A DNA stretch of 64,000 bases from Taeniopygia guttata (Eukaryota > Chordata > Aves > Passeriformes > Estrildidae): the NCBI RefSeq assembly GCF_048771995.1, contig NC_133025.1, positions 8,680,001 to 8,744,000 of the forward strand, in the 5' to 3' direction. Of this stretch, positions 50,905-62,306 are shown in pieces. How positions within the stretch are numbered: position 1 is the stretch's first letter; every line of letters begins with the position of its first letter. Below the pieces are notes generated by a model, which saw nothing but the letters and a program-made list of their open reading frames with translations, searched no databases and had not been told where the DNA came from. The translations under genes and the position numbers were made by a program.

Positions 50905-53900
50905 ATCTCCTAATTTATCACAGCTAAATCAATATATTAATATGCATAGGGAAAAAATATGATTGAAAGGTTCTAATTCAACCTCCTGCTCAAAGCAAGG
51001 TTAAATTCAGAATTAGATTGGGGGTTTTGTGTCTAATTGTGTTAAGTTTTGATGATATCCAAGGGTGAAGACAGTAAACTCTCTGGTTATTGTTGCCGTC
51101 AAGACTTCTTTCTGCATATCCCATTCAGCATTTCCCTGACTCAACTTGTGCATGTTACCTCTTGCTCTTTGACTGTGCCCAACAGGTAATCAAACACTTA
51201 GATCACCCCTTAGCCATCTCTTTTTCTCCACAGACATTACTCACTCAGGCTCACCAAGTTCCAATCTTGTGGTGCTGTGCCAGCCTGGAATGGCACTTGG
51301 TTTTTGCGGTTCAGCATGGTTCAGGTCAGCACAACTTTAGGATTTTTTCCTTCGTGTCATGGAGATAACCCACAATTAGGATAGTACAAGAAAGGTTTAG
51401 GACATTTATTTCAATCTTGAAACTTCTGTACACTGCCCAAATAAGTGACTGACAATGAGACTTGGGTCCTGTTGTTTATTAGATTGTGGTTAGATCTTTG
51501 CATGAAGGGTAATGCACAGTGTAATTAGTATTATTAACTGTGAAAATACAAATGTTTACTAAACTGGCATCTAATACACCTGGACTATAAATTATGCTTT
51601 CTTTCTCTCACACAATATTCTCATCTTCATATTTACACTTCATGGGTAGTCCAATGAATCAGACTCTGGAGTGAAAGGATTGGACACAATTAGAGTATTA
51701 ATTTTAGATAGTAATTGCCAGCATAGTTAAATGTTGGTTTATTTAAATTTAGCCACCAAATTATAATGGGCTCTAATATATGGAAGTGAATTGTAGTTTT
51801 GCTGTGTTCAGTGAATACTTAGCTATATCCTTTATGTAAACATCCTACTCACAGTAATCCAGTAAGGACATAAGGTAGAGTCTGTTTATTTTAAGAGGTA
51901 AACCACTCAGGATTATACAGGAATTAGGATGTGCATGGATATATGGAGGTTTCTGATGTGAGGAAACTACAGGTTGTCCATTTCACTCTGCTTTTACTCC
52001 ATGGTAAAATGCGGAGTGTGGTCCCCTACTTTCTGAAAATCTGTATTCCTGACTTGCAGAAACATTTTAGTGTGTAAAATCTAAATCGGGATTTAAATTC
52101 TGAATTCAGAAGAAAGGTGTGTTAAGTAAGTTTTAAGGCTAGAAGTCATAGTAAATGCCTTATTATTTGAACACTGATTGACTGCCTGGTATTTCCTGTG
52201 ATAAATTGATGGTTTTAGTTTCTCAAAATGTGTTTAGTTTCTCTGGGTTGAAAGTTTGCACGGTGAGTGTCTTGCTTCTTTCTTGGCCAACACATTCACT
52301 TTGGATGGGAATCTGTGACTTAGAGCCTGGACTACTGATAAGTCTAAATTCCAGAGAGGAAACTTTTCTTTCCTCACATAACTGGAGAATTCAACAGCCC
52401 ATTTCATATGCAGAAGTACCTTGCAACCTTTAATTACACTTTTTTTTCCCTGTTATTTCTATGGTATTTTTGCATCTCTTGAGCAGAATGAGTCTGGGTG
52501 AAGCAGCCAGGTGAGATCTGTGTGCAACACCCCTACTTCATTTATTGCAGATTCTAGTCTGATGAGTAAGACAGGACAAACAGATTCCTACTGTTCTCAA
52601 ATACTGGGGGTTGATGAGTCAGATCAAATGCCTATTAGTTTAGGGTAATTTTGTTTTCTCTCTTCTTGTGCCTATATAAGTTAGGAATCAGAACAACTTA
52701 TTTTCAATTGAATCATGTAGAAACATGACACAGATTTTTGCCTTGGTATAGGTGAAAAGCAATTTAATAATTCCCCAATCCAGACCAGCATTTGAAGGGC
52801 GTGTAGTCATTAGGAGAAATAATGAAAAGCTCAAAAAGAAAGATAAATTTGATGTTTCATCCATTCTGCACATTGAACAAAGTAAGGATAACATACAAAA
52901 AACATGCATTTGAATCTGTCATGATAATAAATGAATATCTACAGTTAAAATACTGCATTCCAGCTTAATGCTGAGGTCTCTTTTGCAGAATAAAATGGTA
53001 GTTGATTAATTTATATTCTTAAATATAGGCATACTTGATCTCTTTATGGAGATCCTCAGGGGCACCTCACAACTTCCACTGACCTACATTAACACTTATT
53101 TTCAGCAGACTGCTTTGTGGCACAACTAAAACTGGGCCCAGATCAGGCATCCAGGTTGGGTGTAGTGCACACCGTTTGTTATTTTAGTATTATTCTGAAA
53201 CTGAGTTCCCAAATAGCATGGCAGACAGTGGGACATGCAAGGAACATACATGAACCAACACCAAATCCTGCTTCCTATAGCACACTGCAGTTCAGGTGAG
53301 TTGGACTAAAGCAAAATAGAAAATTCCCGCTGCTTATATTTTCCTTACAGAGATCATTGCAAAGCATGTCAGCTTGAACATTTAATCACAAAATGAGGAA
53401 TGTATTTGGAGCTCTGTGCATAAGAGTGTTACCTAGTGACATCCATTGGGACCCTGTGTTTTAGCTTAAAGTACATACTTTAAAAAAATATTTCAGAGGT
53501 TATAAGGGTAAATGTTTTGGAGGAGGTTCCTGAAAACATAGGTCCTGTAGGAATCATACCCTTAATCCATTGGCTTGATGCAGTTTTCAGCACAATCAGC
53601 AAAATCCCACTGCCTTTGCTTGGCTTTGGATTAGACCTCAAGGGTCACAAACTGGTTGAACTAAGCAGTGGAGCAGATGCGAGCTTCCTCAACTTGCAGA
53701 CCTTTCTACCAGATTCCTGTTCAGACTTGTTAGCATCTGAGTCTCAGGAGTGCTTTCTGGAATATACATCTGCAGAAACCAGCAAATGTGTAAATTATTC
53801 TCTTAAATCTCAAAGTTTTACTTCTAAAAAGGACAAAAGTAACTTTCCTTTTAAGGAACTCAGTACTACGTTCACTTACACCTCCAAGCTTAAAGACCTC

Positions 53901-54945
53901 CTCTTTTGTGGGGTGTTTATGCGCTCCTTATGCAGCTGTCACACAACAGTTTAATTAAGCAATACTGCACTGAAACTGCAGTCAGCCACTATGGCCAGGG
54001 TATGTTTCCTCTGCCCACCGTGGAGAGTTGGCTGTTCTAATTTCATTTGTTCAAATTAATGTGTTAACTCCCTCTGAGGAGGTAAGTAGTGTGTCACAGC
54101 TGGAGGCAGGACCTCTGCACATGAATCCTTTTAGTTCATAGCAGGATTCAGGCATGCAAATGTTGACATTTTGAAATTGTTTCCCCAGAAGGTCAAATTA
54201 GTATAACTGGCTACAAAAAGAAAACACATCTACCCTGATGCCGTTCATAATTAGACTGGCTAGAAATAAACCCAAGTGTTTGCCATTATACTCAAAGCCG
54301 TGTCGGCTGCTACTGGAATTACATTTGTTTATGGAAAAAAATAAAGACTTGATTTTTAAAAATTATTTGACTTTACAGGAAACAAATGGTTGAAATAAGT
54401 TTTGAAAACTTTGTAAAAAATAGTGTATTTTTTGTACACTGATGCACTGTTTTCAAGACTCTGAGATATCCATTCCTGAAGGTTTTCAAATATATATGAG
54501 TCATTAGAAAACTTATTCACCATCAGGACAAGGAGTCATTTTCCCAGCTATCTTAGAAGTATGAATGTGGTCTGCAACAGAATGTCATGATGCTGCTTTG
54601 CAATGTCTTTCTTGGGTATTACTTAGTCATCAAACATTATAAACATGCAGGAACTATATGATGACATTAGTTTACTCCAAATTTAATCAAAATCTTGCTA
54701 GAAAATAAGAAGTTCTAGAGACATGCTAAGTACATTTCACTTAAAATGTTTAACTTACATCCACATCTGCTGTAAATTAATTTGGGTGTACTAAAAGCAA
54801 TAAAGCCATAGTTATATCAGTTTCTAGTCTGCTGAAATGTGTCTTTAGAACTTACTTGGAACAACCCAGTGCTGCTTTAATTTGGAAACACTGAATCAGT
54901 GTCCTGTTCAATTTTAGGTGAATTGTAACTTCAATTTTTTTAAAT

Positions 54946-54977
54946 CCCACCCCCCCGTTTCCCCCCTTCCCCCCTCC
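54946..54977 (+). repeat. C-rich tract
   Basis: C runs of 7, 6 and 6 are separated by GTTT, TT and T, near 32 bases in all. The other strand has matching G runs that could form a quadruplex, and this strand could form an i-motif. Confidence 0.85.
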
Positions 54978-55462
54978 AACGACAAATCTCAGGAATGTAC
55001 CATTAACCATAACGTGTTAGTGTATGAGCATCAAGGAAAAAATGTGAGTTCTCCTTTAACTTTCAGCGGGGATTTTGTGTGAATGTTCCTCATCTGTCAA
55101 CAGTGACTCATGGTATCTTGGATCAATGTGGGCATTTGGAAGCCTGTGTGGCAGTTGACATACATATACACTGGAATATTGCACCCAAAGGAGCATTATT
55201 TTGGAGGGAAATTAGTAGAGTAGACAGTGGAGCTGCTGAGAATGACTAATATCATTGGGTCTGGAAGGGGAACTGGAAAGTGCCCTGCCTTTCCCCCCAC
55301 AACATTCCAAGCTTTAATGCGCCCTTCATGTGAACCAAACTTAAACTGAGGCTACACAACGTGTGTAAGAAATTCATTAAATTCACATTGTGCTGGCGTG
55401 GTAATATGGTGCCAGTGAACAATGTTTCCTAAATCCAGGTGAAAAATGGCCCTGCTTCAAAA

Positions 55463-55478
55463 CATACATACATACATA
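55463..55478 (+). repeat. CATA tetranucleotide repeat
   Basis: Four consecutive CATA units. Confidence 0.85.
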
Positions 55479-56705
55479 AAATGCAGAGTGTGGAAAAATA
55501 AACTAGGTCAGAATTTGCAGTACATTTTGCAAAAATTGTTAGATATTGGTAATTCTCATTTTACATAGTAAAGATAAGAAGGCAAACTCTGCTTTCCATT
55601 TCAGTGTGCCTGGACCATTTCACTGATACCTTCAGTCTACAGATCAGTCTCTAAAGGCTTTTGTTCTGACAGGGACACGAAGTAAATGATATGAATGTGA
55701 GCTCTGAGTTCTGTCTTCGTAAGAAAAGTGCAGTTTTTGTGGTGTGTGGAAAAATAATATGATTCTCGTTTATATTCCACTGGAGCTTTAGAAATAAAAA
55801 TTTCCATTATTTTTCTTTCCTGATCCTAACACTAAGGATAATGATGCTATTGCGTTGATACAAGAAGAGCTACCATTTATTTAGATTGATGAGACACCTA
55901 GGATCAGTGTGTAGACTAGATCACCTTTCTGCTAGTTCAAAGAGAGTAGAAAAGAATAAAATCTCTGCAAAAAGATGGACATTTAGCACGGCAGGCAGCC
56001 ACACCAGCAGCAACACCTCCCCTCCAAGTTAATTTCATTGAACAAAATATTGCTTGGTTTTTGTTACTTTTGGAACCATATTTTCACTTTTTCAGTTCTA
56101 ATTTGTGTACTTGTCACCTCCCTCTTACTGACATTTACTGCAGGAGGTGGGAGGAGATGTGGCTGGGCGTGCTGCAGTTGGGCCATGTCAGCTGAGAGCA
56201 GCCACCAGGAACCTGCTAGGAGCCAGTTCAGGTGGGACTGGCTGAGTGGTCTTGGAGTCAAAACATCATAAAGTTACTTTCAGTTGTCTTTGGATCCCCT
56301 TCTGAGGCTGCTCTAAATAGAAGCTGATGTACCCGGTGATTAGTTGTTCAAACAAATCCAACTGTATTTACGTTGTGTGTCTTTGAGCAAGTGAACCTGT
56401 GCTCTGAGGTCAAGCACCGTGAAGTTGTATCCAAACCTCATCGTGCATTAAGCCCAGCCAGACAGGAGGTGCTACCTGAGTGCTGCTGATAATCCACTCA
56501 ATTTTCTCTTCCACCTCTACTGGAAATTGCTGATGGGTCTTCTGAAGTTCACTTAAAAGATCCAATATAGACAAGTTACTTCAAAACAAAAGGCATTTAG
56601 AAGGAATTAGGGGTTGAAATGCTGTTACAGAAACTGAATTCAATCCTTATGAAATTATGCTCTTTGCAGATACTTCCACTCACCCAGGAGGGAGTCCAAA
56701 GGCTT

Positions 56706-56748
56706 GAAGAGGGGAGGTGGAGTGGAGAGGAAGAAGGATGAGGGAGGT
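56706..56748 (+). repeat. Purine-rich GGAG tract
   Basis: Almost entirely G and A over about 43 bases, with GGGGAGG, GGAGAGG and GAGGGAGG runs. It is a candidate triplex or GAGA-type tract. Confidence 0.65.
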
Positions 56749-58609
56749 TCCATGGCCAGCTGAGAAAGGAGTTGCAGCAGTCATTTTGCTAAATTAGATT
56801 TCAGGTTTTGCATCTTCACTTTCCTTGTCAAAACTCAGGTCATGGCTGCATTTTTATCCACACACGATTAGGAGGGAAATATGTTGTCTCCAGCCACAGC
56901 CAAAGCAAACACACAGTATGGTGTTTCCATAACCAGAGTTCTCCACAGCAGAAGATAACAGAGTTAGGTCAGAGAGTGAGAGTTCCCCAGAATACTCTCT
57001 GAGTTTTCTGCAAGTTGAATTTCTGAACTTGGTGAGCTAGAAGCTGAGTCTTTAAATTTAATAATCTCTTAAAGATTTCTTTTTCTTGATTTTGCTAGTT
57101 ATCCCTTGAAACTATAACCAATTTTACCATTTACAACAGCCCATGTCAAGAATTTCTACAGCTTAACTTTGCATTGTGTGAAGTGGATTAAGACAAATTT
57201 TGGGTGATTTTAAAACTATTTAAAGCTCTTCACACTGTAGCTTCTTGGTGTTGTCAGAATTACAGTTGCAAGTTTGCTTCTATTTTAGGTAGAAATGCAT
57301 TCCTCCCAGCCCCTTTAGACTGTGCCCAGAACCCAAAAAAATAATGTAGAAATTGTAAGGTTTGCTTTCCATTTTGAATGTAGCAGTTAATTATAAATTT
57401 CTTGTTTCTCATTTGAGTGTGTAACAATTATAAAAATAGTGAAAGTAGATCTAGTTTGGTTTGTGTAACTTGAAAAACATTTAAAATTTTGATTGATAGA
57501 GCAGTATCAGTCAAGAGGAAATTCACTTTGATTTGAGAAATGGGGGTTTGCTGCTGAATGATTAATTATGTTTATGACATTTGGATGGAAGGGAAAAACT
57601 GGAAATTCCTTTTTGATGCACAGAAGATTGTAGGTGCAACTGGAAACATTTGGTAAATAATGTTTACTAATTTGTTCTAATGAACAGTAAATATATTACA
57701 CACATTGCAGAACTACCACAATCAGAATGTTTTATCCATAGTGTAAATCCAGTGATTTTCATTAGGATAAATTAAGAGCAAAATTGGGCATCATCACTTT
57801 ATTTTGGCATGGAAGTCTATGCAAGGAGTGTCAGGGGTTAGAAATCCCTGCTGTATTTTGCTGCAATTAAAGTGCACAGTGGAGCTGTGTGTATCTGTAT
57901 GTGAGCTACACAGACTGCTTAGCTGCAGTCCTTCCTTTCAGCCCCTTACTGAAACTCATCCAAAACCTCACTCACAGATTAAAAGAAACAAGAACTATCA
58001 GAAGAGAGAAGGATGTAAATCCAAGCATGAATTTTACTCATCCATTCTATTAATGTTAAAAGACAATTCCTTAAATTGCTGTATATGTGATAAAAGTCAA
58101 GGGTAGATCCATTCTGGAAAAACAAAATTTTAACAGAAGGAGTGTTGATAGCTATGTCTGAAATTAAGAATATGAGGTCACTGATATGTTCCCATATATG
58201 AAAACCTGGACACAGTCCATCTAAGCCAGCTGCTATATAAATTATAATTATTATAATGATTTACCTACTAGTAGAATTAACCCAAGGCCATTTTTGCATC
58301 TTATTAATCTGAGGACATTGAAGAGTTGTTACACAGATAGAGACAAGAGTTTCACACTCTTTTCACACTTGATTTTCGAGCATAAAAAGACCTTTTTTGA
58401 AGCAGGTCAGATGCATTTTCCATCATAAATCTGCTGAAAACACAAGTGTTACTTATTCTATTTTGTTGTTTTGCATATGCAACTAAATTTCCAGGGAATC
58501 TTCCTAACCCTATTGTGCATATTAAATAATTCATCTTAGTAAATAATTTGTGCAGGTTTTATATTGTCAGTTCAGTAATAAAAATAAAATGCATGAGAGA
58601 AGGACTTTA

Positions 58610-59100
58610 TAGAAACATAGGATAGTTTGTGTTTAAAGAGACCTTGTAGATCATCTAGTTCCAAGAGTGTGGGACACCCTGCCATGAGCAGGAACACCTT
58701 GCACTAGACCAGATTGCTCAAAGCCCCATCCAATGTGGCCTTGACCAGTTTCAGGCATGGAAATTTTCAGTTTCATCCACATCTTCTCTGAGCAACTTGG
58801 GCCTGTGTCTTACCATCTTCTAGCAAAGAATTTCTTGCTCCTATCAAATCTAAACCTGCCTGTCATCAGTTTAGATGTTTAATTTCAGATTGAATCTACC
58901 TCTGCTGGGTTTCCTCCATCCCAGTGTTTGAAGCTGTAGAGACATTCTCCCTTGCAGCCTCTTAAGCCAGTGAAAGCACCGACACTTTCACTTACTGATG
59001 GCTCACCCTCTGCAGGTCACCCTCATTCTTACACTGTCTCAATTTTGACATCTAAATCATTTACAGACCTACCCCATTAGTCTTTCCAAGAGTCAATGCT
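58610..59100 (-). mobile_element. CR1 LINE fragment, diverged
   Basis: The left part, to about 58,870, is clear CR1 in reverse complement: AAACATAGGATAGTTTGTGT, GATCATCTAGTTCCAAGAGT, a GGGACACCCTGCCATGAGCA block, ACTAGACCAGATTGCTCAAA and AGCCCCATCCAATGTGGCCT, then AAAGAATTTCTTGCTCCTAT. Beyond 58,870 the match becomes uneven, although GCAGCCTCTTAAGCCAGTGA and later pieces still fit the general order. The right end is therefore uncertain. The copy is truncated and degenerate. Confidence 0.85.
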
Positions 59101-62044
59101 TGTCAAACAGCAAAATCACACTCGAAAATAAAACCACCAATCTTTAAAAAAAATTTCCTCTGATATCCCTATGAAACTTAACAGCTCATATTTGCTAGTT
59201 CTTCTAAATGAGCTAACTTATTTTGAAGTACATTGATTTGGTATCTGAAAGCAGGATTTCTTTAAGAGTTAAAAAATACGTTAATACTTTTGCCCTGGGA
59301 AAGAAATACACTTGCATGAGGAAGGGTTTTATCATAACTGCAACTCCAGTACACATGTGAATATTGTTGTTACTTTTGACTTCTAATTGTCCATAGTTTG
59401 TAAAACACAAAATCAGTCAGTGTAAATTGCACTGACTGGGTTTTTGACTTTCAGGTTCAGTTGTTAGGAGATTCCCTTTTCAGAATGGAATTTTCTAAAA
59501 CAGCATTTTATTTAAGTAATTTTTAAATGTAATAGTCCCGACATCATGACAGGTTCTGGCATTATTCAGTCAGTTTTATGTGTGAGTTTTTACTCAGAAA
59601 TAATGATTCTTTGGAAGATGAACTGACTTTAATAATGATAAATAAATGAACCTAAAACTTCTCAGATTGTACTTGTACAAAAGTAATCATCATTTTGTTC
59701 TTCCATACTGTATATCTGACTTGTCATGATTATGACAAAATAAAATCATGTCTTTTGAGCTAACTTCAAAGTAGCTTGCCTGAGAAAAAACTCTAAAAAT
59801 TCAACATGTAGCTTCATTGAGTAACAATTGGATTAGGAGCAAAATCAATTAATCTTTCCTGGCTTCTTAGCCAGTGTTGTTGGACACTGTGGGTACATAA
59901 ATGAGTTTCAGGGTAACTCAGGTGCACTTACACTTCAGCATGGTCAATGTCTGGAGCAAGTAGCTGTGCCTATAGAGAGCAGCAGCTCTTTTCCTGCCTT
60001 GCTTTTGTTCTGGCAGAAAACGGTCGTGAATTCTTGCTTTATTCAGGAACAGTCAGTGAGTAAGAACTGTGCTCTGTACCGCACTTGGACCCAACATGTA
60101 GCTCAAGCATGCAGGGGATGGGGTGTGACAGACTTCCCACCTCATTCCTGCTTGGAACAACTGTCTCTGTGTTAGTCCCTGCAAAGGTGATTATGCCTCT
60201 GTGCTATGATATTTAATATCATAAGAGACAAGGCCAGTGCTGTTTATAGATAAGGTAATCACTCCTTGAAGTTACAGCTGCCCACAGTTTTACTTAATTG
60301 ATAACTAGTACCGGTTCTTCTCGCTGGAGAGTAACTTCATAGAAGTATCATAGAGAGAGTTGAAAATTGATTAACTTCTAACTAGATCTGATAACTGAGT
60401 TATTTAATGAATAGGATTTAGCTGGCTGTTTACCTGTACTAGCTCAGATGGTGCAATTTCAGGTCACGTAGTGCTACTTTGGGCTAACCAAACTCAGAGG
60501 GCTGAGTTAATATGCCTGCAGTGTTTTTAGTATTTGCATTTGAATGTTTATGAACTTTGCATTAGATCATTATTTTGTCATATTATTACCACATTTTAAA
60601 GAACCTTGATGGTTATAGATCTCAAGATCTGGGTGCTCATTAGTGTGATGCATCAATTTCATTATTTCTCCTGAGCAGTTTTTATACTAGCACAAATGTG
60701 AGGTAACAAAGATGTTACCTACTCAAATCTGAAGACAGATGAATTTTTCCTTAGACAGACAATGTAAAACCAGATTATGGTCTCCTTTTGCCATCATATA
60801 TTCTGGCCTGATGCATCACACACAAAAAAGTGCTGTAGGTAGTATAGGTAGTATAAGTCTGTGATTGTGTAACAATGTTGGACTTAAATACTTGAGAAGT
60901 TCATGGCTAAATGTGTGCCATAACCTTTCTCACAAAGCCAAATTAATAATATGGGATGTTATAGTAATTTTACAAATGTATGAAATCAAGCTTTATGAGT
61001 CTTTGTTTAGCTCATATGTTAATATTTCTCATGTTTTATAAGAAAATAGCTGATCTATTGGGATAATCTGGATTCACTTTCAGAGACCAAATGGACAAAT
61101 AGCACAAATAATAAAGGGAAAACAGGTTGATTTTAAAAATCTAAATGTTTTATGTCTTTGAAATATCATGTGACCCCTTAAATTACTCAAACCAAAAACA
61201 CTTTAAGGGCTGTCATGTAGCTAAATAGTGCTGACATTAATGAGCTAAAATCTTCTCTCAGTTTTACAGTATAAAAAACATATGCATCAGTATTTTGAAG
61301 TCAAAGGATTCCATGCTTATACTGGTGCAACTGAAACAAAACATGGGTGCAACATTCCTTTGTCCAGGTATCTGGTTTTAATCAAACTATACTCCTGGCC
61401 CTCAAGTTTTCTTTGCTGCAGTGAAAGGTAGGCAGGAGTGTTTCATTTAAAGTGCTTGGTTTACATCACAATTGCACAAAAATCTGTATATCTTGTCCTA
61501 GCTACCTCTAATTGATAAATTGTAATAATTCCCTGAACTGTGTTTCTGAACTATGTGTTCTCTCAGAAGCAAAAGTTTTGCTCAAAAATGAATACGGTAC
61601 TGTTTTTTTTCTCCTTTTAGTAGAGTTCAGTGAAACCAGGTGATTGGCAACTGTTATGATAAGGTAGATGAAGAGGATGAAAGCTAGGACTGATCGAACA
61701 GCTGTGAGGGGCTCTGTTCCAATTGTATTTTGATTACTGATAAGATAACCCTCCCTTTTCTCCCAGTGATTTATCTCATTCAAATTACAATAACACTGAA
61801 TTGCCATCAACAACAAACCCTGTGTAGTTTCAAGTTTCTGTGACTCTAGTGTAGCAAAAACCCAAAGGTGCTGATTACAAGTTTTCATGTTAAGTTTCTA
61901 AAAATGGATAAATCACTTACTGCACTATGTGATCTCATACACTTCACAAGCCTGTTTTTTGTTTCATTTGAGATAAAACTGATCACTTTCTGGTATTTCC
62001 AAGCAGCATAATTCTAAAATTATCTGAAAGCATAAGTTGTCAGG

Positions 62045-62122
62045 TTTTTTTTTTTTGTTTTTTTGTGGGGTTTTTTTTGGGTTTTTTTGGGGTTTTTTTT
62101 TTGGGTTTTTTTGATGGGAGGG
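62045..62122 (+). repeat. T(n)G(3-4) tract with six G runs
   Basis: Long T runs are separated by G runs at 62,067-62,070, 62,079-62,081, 62,089-62,092, 62,103-62,105, 62,116-62,118 and 62,120-62,122. It is the clearest such tract in the window and could fold as a long-loop G-quadruplex. Confidence 0.9.
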
Positions 62123-62294
62123 TGTTGATAATTTGTATGTCTCTTTATTCTTCTATTCTTCTGCTCCTAAATATGAAATCAAAGACTTACTGGCAAAAGT
62201 AGTTTGGAAATATTGGAACAGTTTTGAACTGAAAGACATATAATCTGACCAGTTAAACTAAAAGATGTCACAAAACAAATGTTTCTGCAATTAT

Positions 62295-62306
62295 CCCCCC
62301 CCCCCC
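62295..62306 (+). repeat. Poly-C run of 12
   Basis: A pure C run about 170 bases after the G/T tract. It is likely unstable in length. Confidence 0.93.

Noticed and set aside
53517..53954. 145-codon + strand open frame in intron 1
   Set aside because: No recognisable domain and no repeat of a known family. With stops at roughly one codon in 16 over 64 kb and six frames, about one frame of this length is expected by chance.
56380..56420. GAGCAAGTGAACCTGTGCTCTGAGG, slightly like the MIR core
   Set aside because: The match is short and gapped. It needs a repeat-library search, and I would not annotate it by eye.
61508..61888. 126-codon minus-strand frame
   Set aside because: No recognisable domain, and antisense to the SEMA3A intron. 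Consistent with chance.
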